Shown: positions 1-10,511 of the stretch, piece by piece | Layout: every line of letters starts with the position of its first letter | Numbering within the stretch: the first letter of the stretch is position 1 | Source: Hetaerina americana | Lineage: Eukaryota > Arthropoda > Insecta > Odonata > Calopterygidae | Assembly: GCA_022747635.1 (NCBI GenBank) | Contig: JAKTNV010000005.1 | Location: 85,947,969-86,011,968, forward strand | Direction: 5' to 3' | Length of the DNA stretch: 64,000 bases | Translations under genes and position numbers: made by a program | The notes under the pieces: generated by a model | Databases searched by the model: none | What the model saw: the letters and a program-made list of their open reading frames with translations, nothing else | Told to the model about the DNA's origin: nothing

Positions 1-60
1 TTTGCAAAGAGGAAGAAGAAGAGGCCAGGGACCTTAAATAAATAAGTAAAGAAAATATAC

Positions 61-400
61 ATGAAAACTTTGATATGAAGCATATTACGTATGGTTATGC
101 AACTGGTTCATTGAAGAGAGCATACAAGTCTAGATTGGATGCTTATGAAATGAGCAAATTGAGCATAATGGAAAAAATAAAATGGATAGAAAGGAAAAAA
201 TGAACACAGGTGCTTAGCATGGCATGGGAGGAAGAGGTTTTGGGAGAAATTTGAACAAGTCAGGAAAAGTGGATGGAAGAATAATGAGAGGTAATAGGGT
301 GTGAAAAGCTGTGGGAAAGGGGAGCATGTTGGGTAGACAAGGTAATAACGGAAAATAACAGGTGTACTGAATGGAGTGAAAGGAAGTGGAAAGCATGTGG
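61..400 (+). mobile_element. Decayed LINE 3' fragment (RTE-like)
   Basis: The strand aligns by eye with the 3' part of the complete LINE at 44.97-49.1 kb. It starts at the 'aaaactttgatatg' stretch, continues through the region encoding 'EAFEMW', and runs to the GKRGKG-like basic tail. Many substitutions, small indels and stops make it non-coding. Only the C-terminal part of the RT protein region is represented, as expected for a 5'-truncated copy. Family assignment rests on alignment to the in-window full copy. Confidence 0.75.
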
Positions 401-2526
401 AAGTGGTATTATTGTTAAGCAGCGATTCATGACAGTAAAACTTTCAAGAAAACCATGTAAATATGTTTAATGGTCCATCAAAACCTACTTACGACAAAGC
501 AGATATCTACTAATGATTAATTGATAATGCCTTGTGAATTATAAATTATAATTTGAATTTCTAGTTCAAGAAAATTTACACCATTATTGCATTGCAAAAA
601 CCAGTGCATGGAGTGTATTACAGAGTGCATGTTATTAGATTAAAAATAGGTGCTTATGCTTTTAAAATAACTCATAATACTACTTTTTTAGTAATTACGT
701 GAAATGCATATCTGCAACAGGAATGAAGCTTACTTTTTTGTACTTCTTGGTCATGACCCTCTCCCAGTTATTCAGCATGGATATCCATTTCAATTCCCTT
801 CTCAGAAGGACACTCGCTGGAATCATCTGCTTCCTGAATCAAGAAGAACCATATATTATTAACAAGCATAACCAACCACAGCTGCTTAAATCCTACAATA
901 CAATACTAAGGGTAGGCTCTAGTACATAAAAGGAGCTAGTGTCTCATATGGAAAATGTTTCAATATTTTCACAGCAATATCCAATATTAGAAAAACAGAT
1001 ACACATAAGTATAGGTGTGCAAAAAATGATGAAAAATAACCTACATTAAAAAAGTTAGTTGAGGCAATGTAGACAGTCATGATTATGCATTACTTTGAAA
1101 ATGAAGAACTCATATTCTGTTAACATGTTGATGGCAACTTTTTTATACTTCTCTTTCAAAATACCATTATAAAATGATAATTCTTTTTTTTGTTACTTAA
1201 TATTAAAAGGATTATAAAACACGGGATTTTTTGTTGGTTGACTAAAGCAAGGTAGGTTGGAGGGAGAATTAAAATTGGCAGAGTTGGGTACAGGGGTAAA
1301 AGAGGAGGATTGACCTCTACTCTCTGTGATTTTTCTTTTTCATCAAATAAATGACAAGAGAAGCATTGGAAGTGAAGGAATTGGTAGTAAAAAAGAGATA
1401 GTATACTGGTTAACTTGAATTTGCATTTGATGTAGCTTTAATCAACCAATGACTATTGCATGCATGCATAATTTCAAATCAATACTATTACTATTAACGC
1501 TAAAGGCATTACAGGAACATTGCAACAAGTATCAAATGACAAAAAATCTTAATGCGACGCAAATAATGAGATTATTAAGATAAAAAGCTCATGAAATTTT
1601 AACCCAATGATGAGTGATTATCATTCATGAAAAGGGTAATGAGAAGTGCCAGTTGATTTCCCTATTCAACGGAACACTCTACCTAGTACCATCACCTCGG
1701 CACAATTAAGGAGTACAAATATATGTGGCAAAAATGTATTTAGTGAGCTGACCATGAATGCAGTCAGGCGTATGGGCTATTCTAGTCAGATACATATGCG
1801 GATCCATTAGACGGGCCACAGGCGCCGACTCGTGGAGATGTTGTCGGGATGAACGGGGGTTCATTTCCGCCCCTTTACACTGAGAAAACGACCAAGGGAG
1901 GAAAGCCTTCCGCTTCCGCACCGTGAGCCACGTGGTCGCATCGGGAGCGCGCGGGAATGACGAGTTTCCGCAAGCGGGAGGTCGCCATCGGCGGCGGAAG
2001 GGGGCGCTCCCTCCCACCGCCGCGACCCCACGCGAATAAACACGCACTCTTCCGCCCACAGATATCGATTGAGGTTGTCGGGGACAAAACCTTGCCCGTA
2101 AAGGAAATTCATGAAAAACACTTGAAATTATAGAATCCCTTGAATTTCATTTCACATCTTTGTTTTTGCAAGAGTGGCCACTCAATCAACGATTTCAATA
2201 TCAATGTCATTGATTTATTTCAGTAAAAAATTGCCAATTTCGTGGCGTTTTTTTGTGGATGCATCAGCTGGATTGTTCGAAATCACAATTATTTCCTGAG
2301 CTAGACGATTCCAAATTTATTGATAAAAATCGGCAGTTAATGATTAACTAGATATTTATCAATATAATATTACTCTGATTAAGAGAGATATATTTTTCAA
2401 ACCTAATACATTTGCCTTTCTATGGACGGAGTTTGTTTTATCAATTTAAAGGAAACGCCACGTAATTTCGGGAAACATTTGTTTTAATGTATTTTAATCC
2501 TAAGATTGGTTTACTACAATCCTCCG
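401..2526. other. Unassigned AT-rich DNA
   Basis: No convincing gene or repeat was seen. Short ORFs here lack recognisable motifs. A GC-rich segment inside it is listed separately. Confidence 0.5.
1860..2050. other. GC/CpG-rich segment
   Basis: CpG dinucleotides are frequent (for example around 1920-2030), in sharp contrast to the AT-rich flanks. Overlapping minus-strand ORFs here are compositional. It could be a small CpG island or an old GC-rich insertion. No TATA box, initiator or exon could be supported. Confidence 0.35.
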
Positions 2527-2992
2527 CTATTTTCTCTTTAGCGTTAACTTCTCTCTTACCCCCGGATAGCTTCTCTTTTTTGCGTACGTACGTTTGATCT
2601 GTCCGATGTATTCGCCTCCAGTTATTCCTCGTGGAATCTTCCCTTTAATTTTCCTTTCCATTATTATAATCCATTGTTCCTCAAGGTGTGTCCAATCCAC
2701 CTCGTAGTTCTTATTTGCCGTAGAGTTTTCTCCAAATGGTCCTTTCCTCTTCTGCTCCTCTATATTCGAGCAATTCCTCACCTTTGCCTGTTCATTTAAT
2801 TTTCAAAATTCTCTCCTCTTCAGAAACATGTTTCCAGGCTTCTTTTGCTCGCTGGTCCACTTTTTCAATATTCCACGTCTTTAATGCGTGGAGTGTCATG
2901 CTCCTTACGATCGTATTGACGTACTACTTCCTTACTTGCAAACCTCAAGATCTTTGAATAAATTAGTTGCCTCTTCATCATAAACACCTTCC
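2527..2992 (-). mobile_element. LINE relic, 3' half, split by a PLE
   Basis: On the minus strand the conceptual translation gives degraded LINE C-terminal motifs in order: 'FMMKRQLIYSK', an 'IVRSMTLHALKTWNIEKVD' block matching 'LIWSVAMYGAETWSLKQED' of the full LINE, then a basic tail 'ERKIKGKIPRGITGGEYIGQ' that resembles the E-G-K-x-x-G-K-R-x-R-G-R-P-R end common to such proteins. It is frame-shifted and not functional. The matching upstream part of the same copy lies at 3585-3690, on the other side of a PLE insertion. Confidence 0.7.
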
Positions 2993-3584
2993 AAGCATGT
3001 TGAAATGTAATGAAATAATTGACTTTGTAATTCCACACACTTTATTTAAAAACACACGACCCAGGTTTCGACGTTGAACGTCATCATCAGGTGGTCCTCA
3101 TAGAAGCACGCTGGCTATATATACCTTCTGATCATAGGAGGGGGGGGTTGGTCAGAGAGGGAGGTCGGAGGGGTAAAAAGGTTACAATGTAGCTGGGAAG
3201 AAAAGAGAATTACATTTTTGATTTAGAAGAGTGGTAGGTCTAGGAGTGGGGAGTGGGAGGGATACAAAATTTCGTTGGCAAGATCATCTTTCCAACGGAC
3301 ACATTTCAAAATTTCTAACTGCTCCAAAGCATCGAGCCTTTGACCTTTTTCTTCAAAATGAATAATTTTTGTCACAAAGTCACTTTTGTGATCACTTTCG
3401 ATGAGGTGTTTTGCAAAGAGGGATGTTATGTTCTTATTTTTTACACATGTTTGGTGTTCTATAATCCTTTCTTTAAATTTCCGTCCTGTTTGTCCAATAT
3501 ACTTTGTGCTACAATCCGAGCACTTTAACTCATACACTCCACTCCTCTCGTTTTCGGGGACTTTGTCTTTAGTGTGAGAGATGC
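2993..3584 (-). mobile_element. 5'-truncated Penelope-like element
   Basis: The minus strand encodes a GIY-YIG endonuclease region: 'SGVYELKCSDCSTKYIGQTG', followed by 'SLFAKHLIESDH' and 'ALEQLEILK'. These are the same landmarks, in the same order, as the C-terminus of the full PLE at 50.9-53.4 kb, but the copy is divergent and belongs to another PLE lineage. The RT domain is missing. Downstream lies a G-rich 3' region and a terminal hammerhead motif. Both edges abut parts of one LINE copy, so this is a nested insertion. A short catgc-like duplication at the edges is a possible target-site duplication. Confidence 0.8.
3053..3095 (-). ncRNA. Hammerhead ribozyme motif in PLE terminus
   Basis: Minus strand reads CTGATGA, a U, stem II GACG with loop TTCAA and CGTC, then GAAAC. 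Stem III is ACC/GGT with a 2-nt loop, followed by C at the expected cleavage position and a GTG that pairs with CAC upstream (stem I, 3 bp). The conserved core is complete apart from the extra U after CTGATGA, which all core copies in this window share. Hammerheads with very short stem III are known from PLE terminal repeats. Activity is inferred, not shown. Confidence 0.7.
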
Positions 3585-3684
3585 ATGCATGAGTTAACAT
3601 TCGCTTGATTTCAGTCGAACTTCTTCCATCCCAATTTATACCGCTGCCCAGGTACATGAAGGATTCCAATTGTTCTAGTTTCAC
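3223..3684 (-). pseudogene. Chimeric ORF: LINE RT tail fused to PLE GIY-YIG
   Basis: This 153-codon open frame starts with about 33 residues of LINE sequence ('LEQLESFMYLGSGINWDGRS', matching 'LEQVEQFTYLGSVLDQHGQS' of the full LINE) and continues without a stop into the PLE GIY-YIG region (GVY near residue 49, YIGQTGR near 62-68). The fusion reflects insertion of a truncated PLE in the same orientation and frame inside a LINE. There is no RT domain and no reason to expect a functional protein. Confidence 0.7.
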
Positions 3685-3690
3685 TACTCA
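3585..3690 (-). mobile_element. LINE relic, upstream half of the split copy
   Basis: It encodes the YLGS...DGRSSTEIKRM block that directly follows the RT core in this LINE type. The next residues of the same LINE resume at about 2990, so the intervening PLE interrupted it. Confidence 0.7.
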
Positions 3691-4427
3691 TTCGTCTTTT
3701 TACGAATATATAAATAAATAAATCGCTGCCAAAGATTTCACCCATAAGTTATTAGCTCATATGAGTTGCTCGTACATTCCTGAAGGTGCTATAACCGCCG
3801 TGGTTCAGGTATCGTTCGTGGAACGATAAAACGCTCTGGCGACGAAAAATTTTGACATTAGATTTGAGGGCCTGAGACGTGTGCAGATGATATGAGAGAG
3901 TTTCGGGATACGGAGACAAAAAGTCGGTGGACAACTTGAGATTAAGATTATAAATTATCCAATTCCTCCGGGCAGGAGGACACCGCAAGAGCTCGAGATT
4001 TTCTCTTGAAGAGACCCGCCGCAAGTCGGGAGAAAGGGAGAGCCAGAAAAACACGTCTCAAGCAGTAGAACTCGAAAGTTTCCCCAGGATCAAATCAACA
4101 TGCCGATGAGAAAAACGTAATAAGAGACGAATCCCGATCAAGGAGAATGATTTTTTTACACTCTGAAATATTTGTATTGTAATGCAAATTCAGCGGATGA
4201 CTACGTTAAAAGTTACTGTCGCGGCATCTCCCGCAGTTTCTAGGTTATAAGAGATAGTATTAAACACGAACCGATATTCAGCGATCATCCGGTAGCCGAA
4301 TATGCTTCTCTGACGAGATGAAGATGCATTACATTTGGTTCCAACATAAAAAACAGGACTCTGAATTTCGATTACATTTGGATTAACCAGGTTCTAATAT
4401 CTTGCTCGTGCGCAATGCCTCTTTCCG

Positions 4428-4503
4428 CCTTTCCCTCTTCCCCCCCCCCCATCCGCCAATAGCGCAATGAGCACTATTGGGGGTGGGGGGGAAGAGGGAA
4501 AGG
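4428..4503. repeat. G/C-tract hairpin (inverted repeat)
   Basis: Left arm 4428-4462 (CCTTTCCCTCTTC, a C-run, then CCAATAG) is nearly the reverse complement of 4474-4503 (CTATTGG, a G-run, then GAAGAGGGAAAGG), with an 11-nt loop. Both arms carry homopolymeric C or G tracts, so quadruplex or i-motif folding is also possible. No target-site duplication was recognised. Confidence 0.75.
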
Positions 4504-4984
4504 GTTAACACTATTTTCGACCCAATCGTGAAGTGCTGGCAAATTCGAACCACGTCCTTCGATAGGCAAATTCGGGCTTATGCGTCTAGTAGTTCTATCC
4601 GCATGCGTGCTCATCCGCAAAACAACTCTTGGCATCCAATGACCCAAGATTATAATCTAATCCGATAATGATTTAAGACGCTAATTTTAGGGGGCGGGTT
4701 TCTGCATCGGAGAACAAGACCACCTACGGTGGAACACGATGAGAGAATCTGGAATCCATATAAGAAGAATCGACTCTAAAATTGAAAGACACACGTGTCC
4801 GTGATACACTTCAACCAAATGGAATCAATGGGTTGGTTAAACTGACTTACAAAATACCAGGGTTTGGGAGACGCGAAGACTCGGGAGATCACGATGAAAC
4901 TTGCTACATGAATGCAATCAATGAGTGCGACTTTTTGTTAGCGACATTCATGAAATATTTTTTTCTTTGTTGATATTTAGGTAC

Positions 4985-5035
4985 TCTGCAAGCCACCGCT
5001 AGGGTGTGCGGCAGGGGGTGAATACACAACAGACT
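4985..5035 (+). repeat. Short dispersed repeat, family C copy
   Basis: Contains 'agggtgtgcggcagggggtg', which resembles copies near 54565-54605 and 54855-54905 with consensus close to GGYGTGTGGCGGRGGGTGTT. Family identity is unknown. Confidence 0.4.
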
Positions 5036-6624
5036 AATTTTTCCCGGATAGTCAAAGTTCGATGCAAAGATCTAAGTGCTGTTTTCGGACTAATGCAATA
5101 TGAATAAATATAACCATACCGCGGTCAGACAATGCTATTCTGATCCCTTTTCAACCGTGGAAAAAATGACATCTTAAATCTATCTGTTTTACACTTAAAC
5201 TCTCTAATTTTATCGGCATGATCAACTCTTGCGGTATCTTGTTAGTACAAACAAAATATACAACGCGGAGGCTGCGACGATTACGCTAAGATGCTAGCGA
5301 TAAAGATAATTGAGTACGTTTGTTGTTTTGGATATCATTTATGAACTTGGGCGTAACGACTTAGTTATACGAAGTTAAGCTGAAAACTAATGCACACATG
5401 CTTGTAGACCACAAGCAATATTCCGATTCCAGCACTGGAGCAGGTTTTACTACATGACGTAAGTGCAACAATTCGCGGGAACTAGAGCCGAACAAGCGTA
5501 ATCAATGCGCACTTCTGCCCTTCTTATTCTTTCACGGCTGGCGTGCTAACGCGTCCCCGCAGCAGCTTTCTATTGTCTAAATGCAGAGAAATCTGAACGC
5601 CATGTTCCACATCTTCTTACTCGTACCAATTAGGGACAATTTAAATTTTTATGGGATCCCTATCAATGAGATTCGAGCATCCTGGGAAGCGATTCAATTT
5701 AATTAGCGCGGTGATTTAAGTTTACATGGCGCTGACATTACATAAAATATCAGGCGTTCGCCGGCACGCAAAAAATGCACAACGAGGGCGGCACGAAACG
5801 ATGAAAGGACTTGGCCGTCACTGCGACGTACGGACGCGGAAGAGATTCGCCGGGTATACAGGCGCACTTCCATGCGCCCACTCTCGAAATTGGAGCCAGC
5901 CATGACTCGTAATCAATCCTGTTCCTCAAATTTTTCACCCCTTCCTCTTATAGATCTGTAAAAACAAATATACTGATAGTTGATTATACTGTTACAATTC
6001 AAGTACATCCTGTATCTGGTGGGATAAGGCCACGGTTGCGAGCGTAACATCAATACGACAGCAAATAAATATAATTTACCCTCTGAAACCGTTCCATTGC
6101 CTCCAATGTGGACTGAAGATTCAGTAGCGAAATTGCGCAGTGAAAATCAAATGGAGCCTTGGGAAATACTTGTTTTGCGTCGAGTACTTCCGAATTATTG
6201 CGTATTCTTTCAAAAGCGAAAAGCACACTTGAAGAGTACATTAATGTGTTTTGAGCAGTGAACTTCTTCGTGAAGGAGATAAAAGTGACATTGATTTTCC
6301 TAATACTTTATTTACTCATCGATTTAAAAGATTCCTCCGCCATAGCTGCAAAACTAAGTTAACAGAAAATTTTCGGTTTTACTTCGTAGAAATACATAAG
6401 GAAGGAAAAATACTGCGATTCCACTTGAAACGATATGAATCGAGACGTAAATTATTAGTCATTTTAATGAAAATTCCTCTATTTGTACCCCATAAGTGTA
6501 CTCTCTCTTAAATGACGTTGATGAAACAGGGTCTTATCATGTTAGTTTTTATGGAGATTGACGAAGAAAATCGTAGATTTTTCCCATGGTCTTAAGACAA
6601 TAGACGAATACCTACCACCATTAT

Positions 6625-7052
6625 TTCTATTGTTTCAGGCTTCACTTCGTGGAAGTATTCAATATCCATACTAAAATATCCTGACTTTGTCCCAGAGATA
6701 TTACACACACTCCCAAAAGGATTAAAAATGGACGCTCTCGAGCAATTAGAGATAAGAAGGCTCTTGGTAAACCCCAACACGACACTGTAATGAGCAATTG
6801 TTCCCATACCCTTCCCCACTCCTCTCCGAGAAACTAGCCTGGAAATGGTCAAAACAATCCATCAACGCACCTGCGAGCCCCCACCCCTCTCAAATCCTTC
6901 CAACCCTCCCCGCCCCCACTCTGCCCTGAGGGTATATATTCTTGCTCTGTCTGTTTCGCAAATTTGTACCTGATGATGCCGCAAGTCGGTGAAACGCGTT
7001 GTACCGTATAATAAAATCTGTGGAAAAGTACGGTCTTTCTTTTTAGTATGGA
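6625..7052 (+). mobile_element. Short PLE copy with inverted 5' tail and 12-bp TSD
   Basis: A complete small insertion. The identical 12-mer taccaccattat lies at 6613-6624 and 7053-7064. Inside, the plus strand encodes the last part of the PLE protein (DFVPEILHTLPKGLKMDALE-like, then two stops), the short 3' region, a hammerhead and the pseudo-LTR end. The first ~55 bp (6626-6680) are the pseudo-LTR end in inverted orientation, so the two termini are complementary (tccatactaaaa against ttttagtatgga). Inverted terminal pieces at truncated 5' ends are a known habit of Penelope elements. The same family is present at 49.4-53.9 kb. Confidence 0.9.
6966..7004 (+). ncRNA. Hammerhead ribozyme motif (PLE terminus)
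   Basis: Stem I GTAC (6966-6969) pairs perfectly with GTAC (7001-7004). CTGATGA occupies 6970-6976, stem II is GCCG/CGGT, GAAAC occupies 6991-6995, stem III is ACG/CGT with no loop, and T7000 is the cleavage-site nucleotide (C in the other copies). Stem I differs from the 49-kb copy by a change that improves pairing. A loop-less stem III suggests, as proposed for PLE hammerheads, that cleavage would work best as a dimer. Confidence 0.75.
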
Positions 7053-7064
7053 TACCACCATTAT

Positions 7065-8369
7065 AATTACGGATTAATGGTGTCGAAATCGTTAATTTCA
7101 AAATGTAATAAGAGTGCTTATCAACGTAGTGTTCACTTCATATCTGTGCACGTAATAGCCATTAACGGGTGTTGCATTTATGTCACCACTCGTCATTAAA
7201 AATAAATGAATTAAGGCCACTCGCGTAATCATGATCGAACCTCCCTAAATTGCGTAACCCCTGGGCGCTATTCGTTTATAGAGTAGACTAATGCCGACGC
7301 CGGGTTTCTCTCCACCCCACCTTTCTCGCAATCCCTTAAAAATCCCATTTCTGCCAAAAACAATCACGCGCCTACACTCAATGGAGCAAATGACCTCAGA
7401 TTTCGGTCCTCTCCCCACAACAACCACTACCCCGAGGGTGTAAGTCGGGGGGGTTTAAAATTAAAAAAAGGACTCAAAGGGTGTAGAGAGGGTTGGGCTA
7501 CGTGTGTGCTACGCAGAAGTGGAAATATTGCGGGATGAATGCAAGAGCCCCGCCCCGAGGGAAGAGAATCACTGCGCCGCGGGCGATGTTTCGCCATCCG
7601 CCGACGCCCCTCTCCCACAGCGTTCGCCCGAGTGGGCGGCCGCGGGGGGGGAAGGGAAGTGCGGGGAGGTGGCGGAGGGAGTGGAGGGACTGCGTGGGTG
7701 GATGCGGCACGTGGGAAAGAACGGAGAGGGATTGATTGCACGGGGGTGATGAGGGGGGGAGAGACACCCCTTCCATACTTCTTCGCATGCCCCCTCCATC
7801 CTCCGCATTCCGATTCCCGCAAGCAAGGCATGATGGGAAGAAAGGGGGGAGCGCCGCTGTGCACCGCTGACCCCGCCCCTCCTGTCTCCGGCCCGCGCGG
7901 AGGGATTATCACGGCGAATGACGTAACGCAAGACTCGCCTTCGAGCCGAGAACGAGGATAACTTTTTTTCCTTCTCTCAATTCTGGGCGAGCGCATTTCT
8001 CCATGAGATTACATAAGACATTTCCCCTTTCCCAGGATGCTTTTTTCCTCCACATCTCTCCTCCCACATTCGGCCACCTAACAGAAGGGTCCATCCACTA
8101 TTAGAATCCCGGACAACGCCTTTGGACAACCGCCTCCGAAATTCGAACTTTGCAATTTTATGAGTCGCAGAACACCCCTGGGAACCGTAGGAGACAGATG
8201 GAAAGGGCAAGGCCCTCCTCATTACTCTGTTGATTGGTGAATGGGCTAGAAGTTCGGTTCGGGGTGAACTTTTGCCTGTCAAATTGAACCCTTTGCGGGA
8301 GGCAGTTCAGTAAGTAATGTATTCAGCAACAGGTCGGAGGGCAGGGATGCAATTCCTGTGACAAATCTG
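7065..8369. other. Unassigned DNA with a GC-rich core
   Basis: No gene recognised. 7540-7960 is strongly GC- and CpG-rich with long G and C runs. Several overlapping ORFs of up to 189 codons on both strands are rich in R, P, G and S with no domain, so I treat them as compositional. The GC-rich core might be a CpG island. Confidence 0.5.
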
Positions 8370-8664
8370 GCTTCAACAACCACCGCAGTAATCAACCCAT
8401 GGGTTGGTTCCATAGGTGAGGTCAGAGAGCTCACCTCGTCCTCAACGGCATGCGAATTACATCACAGTGACTGGTTCATTTCCTAGTTACAACTGGACTA
8501 GTTCATTGCCTTGTTTCCATGTTCCATGATTTCCCAGGACTATCTGGCACCCGAAAAATCAAATGGTTGAAGCTGAGGGTGCTCTGGAGCGTCACCCGGA
8601 ATCGAACTCGGGCCCACCGGTCATTAAGTCCAAGGTTCTACCCATTAGCCTATCATGCCTCCCT
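8370..8664 (-). mobile_element. tRNA-derived SINE, family A (copy 1)
   Basis: The minus strand starts with a tRNA-like head: A-box-like 'taggctaatgggtagaac' and B-box 'gagttcgattccggg'. A body follows containing 'tttgatttttcgggtgcc', ending in 'ggttgattactgcggtgg'. The same order (head, ttttcggg core, ttgattactg end) is found at 14.2, 21.3 and 57.6 kb. It is transcribed by Pol III in principle and has no coding capacity. Confidence 0.75.
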
Positions 8665-10384
8665 CTGGCTTCACCAAAACAGATAATTTTACGGGCACCA
8701 GGACTTAGTGTAAACCCACAGGCGGAACGGGGAAAGGAATATGAGCTCTGATTATAATGCCTTGTGATTTTAACTCGCTTATAGTTTATTTCCCTCCGCT
8801 TATTAATATTCTTAAATTCAGCGGGTGGTCTCACATGCTCTGGGGGCGGGCGCATCGCATAATTAAACATAACTTCGCTTTGACTGGTGCGATTGAATCG
8901 CTTTCCCAATGCAAGGCTACTTCGTTTTGAAATATTCGAGCAAACAAAGTTCCGATTGGTTGAGGTTCTATTTGCGTACCAAATTTTCCAACTAAATGCC
9001 ATAAATATTTAGTCCTCGCAATTGGAATTGGTCCATCATGGAAATTTATTAAAACCGTTCCGGACTAAAAATTTCACGCAATTAACCCAAAATATCCAAT
9101 TTTGAGTCCACCCAGTCTGGCATGGGGGCACCTTTATCATGACTATTAGTTAAATGAGGTATATATCACGGAATCCGCGAATCACATGTGATCGGTCGGT
9201 GGTCTACGCCATCTATTGTCGATTAATATGAAGGTTTCAGAATTCGAATAGGGGGGGGAGTGGAGATAGAATTTTTCCCGTACGGGATTTTCATTACTTA
9301 AGCTAACGACGAGTAAAATTCGCGTCTAGGCACACTAAAAAAAACCCCGATCATTGATTTGAGACACAGGTGAAAATTAACATGTATGGATAACTTCCCA
9401 CCCAACTTAACACCCAAATAATAACGTAAGAACTAGAAAAAAATACATGTAATGGAAAAGGGAGAGTAAACAGCGTTAGAATCACGACTCATAAAGACTT
9501 CTGAGCGATGGGGAGAACAAAAGAACGGCAGAGCGCGCTAACAAGGCAATTTAGTACGTAAACGCAAGCATACACCCAACATACACAACTCACGCAGAGA
9601 TGAGAGGCGATTATGAAGCTTCTTTGTTTTCTTATCTTTATTTGTGTCTCGGTTTCCTCGTAAGAGAGTGAACAAAGGTATATTAAGCTAGTTACTATGA
9701 TACATCAAACAGGTTATTTGTAACACTCATGGTTTGAAGGTAACGACATAAGATAAAGAAATCTTTCGATGTTTTTCAATAAATTATAACCAAAACTCAT
9801 TGATATTGCTACTTCCAGTATCTAAAATTCAAAGATTTAATTACTATCTGGACAAATTCAAAAAGATTTAATTTAGTCCCAAGGCAAATTCATACGATAG
9901 ATAAGTGCGCATAAAGCCTTGTTTATGTTGAAAACCACGTTTCTTGTGATACCACAGGCACGCCATAAACTCACGAGTGGCTAACAAATTACAATTCCCG
10001 GATTCGGTTAGCGATAACTTATACGTAAGCACTGCACAACCGTGCCAAATACTGCAAATGGAGATGGAAGTCATGGCGCAGGAACTGAATTCCGAAGGCT
10101 ATTTTTTTTATGCTTTTCAGACTCGAAAATCAAATCGATTTCGAAAGACTTCCCCATGTAAAGCCTAGTTCGAGCGTTCCCATAATTGACGCGAGACGCT
10201 TTAACGGTCGAAAGATTTGTTCGTTTGAGACTCACGATGAATGGACGGGGTCGATCACTCAAAATCCATTTCAATCGACGAAAATCATAACCTCTATACA
10301 AAATATCGCATTCCTATTCAGGCGCACATTATGCGGGCATCACGGAAAATCATTGAGCTCAACAAAAGTTTCACGAAACATAAG
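8665..10384. other. Unassigned AT-rich DNA
   Basis: No gene or repeat recognised. Short ORFs lack known motifs. Confidence 0.5.
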
Positions 10385-10511
10385 TTTCAGGTTTAACTTC
10401 GTGGAATTCCTTCATTATGAGGGTAAAAAAAAAGATGCGCAGCATCGAAACCATGGTCGTGAAATATTAAATCTTTATTGTGGAGGCGTAAAGTTTCTTC
10501 TTTACCCTCAT
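10385..10511 (+). mobile_element. Decayed PLE terminal unit with half a hammerhead
   Basis: 'tttcaggtttaacttcgtgg' at 10385 resembles the inverted pseudo-LTR tail 'tttcaggcttcacttcgtgg' of the 6.6-kb PLE. 10434-10458 then gives stem II GATGC/GCATC, GAAAC, stem III ACC/GGT with loop AT, and C at the cleavage position. The element closes with tttaccctcat, complementary to atgagggtaaa at its start side. The CTGATGA box is missing, replaced by an A-run, so the ribozyme is dead. The architecture (inverted tail plus pseudo-LTR) matches the 6.6-kb copy without any coding part. Confidence 0.5.

Larger units (their letters stand above)
3691..6612. other. Unassigned DNA with small repeats
   Basis: No gene recognised. 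It holds a G/C-rich hairpin (4428-4503) and one copy of a short dispersed GTGTGGCGG-type repeat (4985-5035). Region 6250-6520 is AT-rich with a plus-strand ORF of 86 codons that I do not recognise. Confidence 0.5.

Noticed and set aside
6250..6511. Possible extra PLE tail near 6380 ('cggttttacttcgtagaaat')
   Set aside because: Resembles the pseudo-LTR tail only over about 20 bases, with no hammerhead or partner end nearby.
7427..7996. 189-codon minus-strand ORF and overlapping ORFs on both strands
   Set aside because: Low-complexity P/R/S-rich translations caused by GC-rich DNA with few stops.
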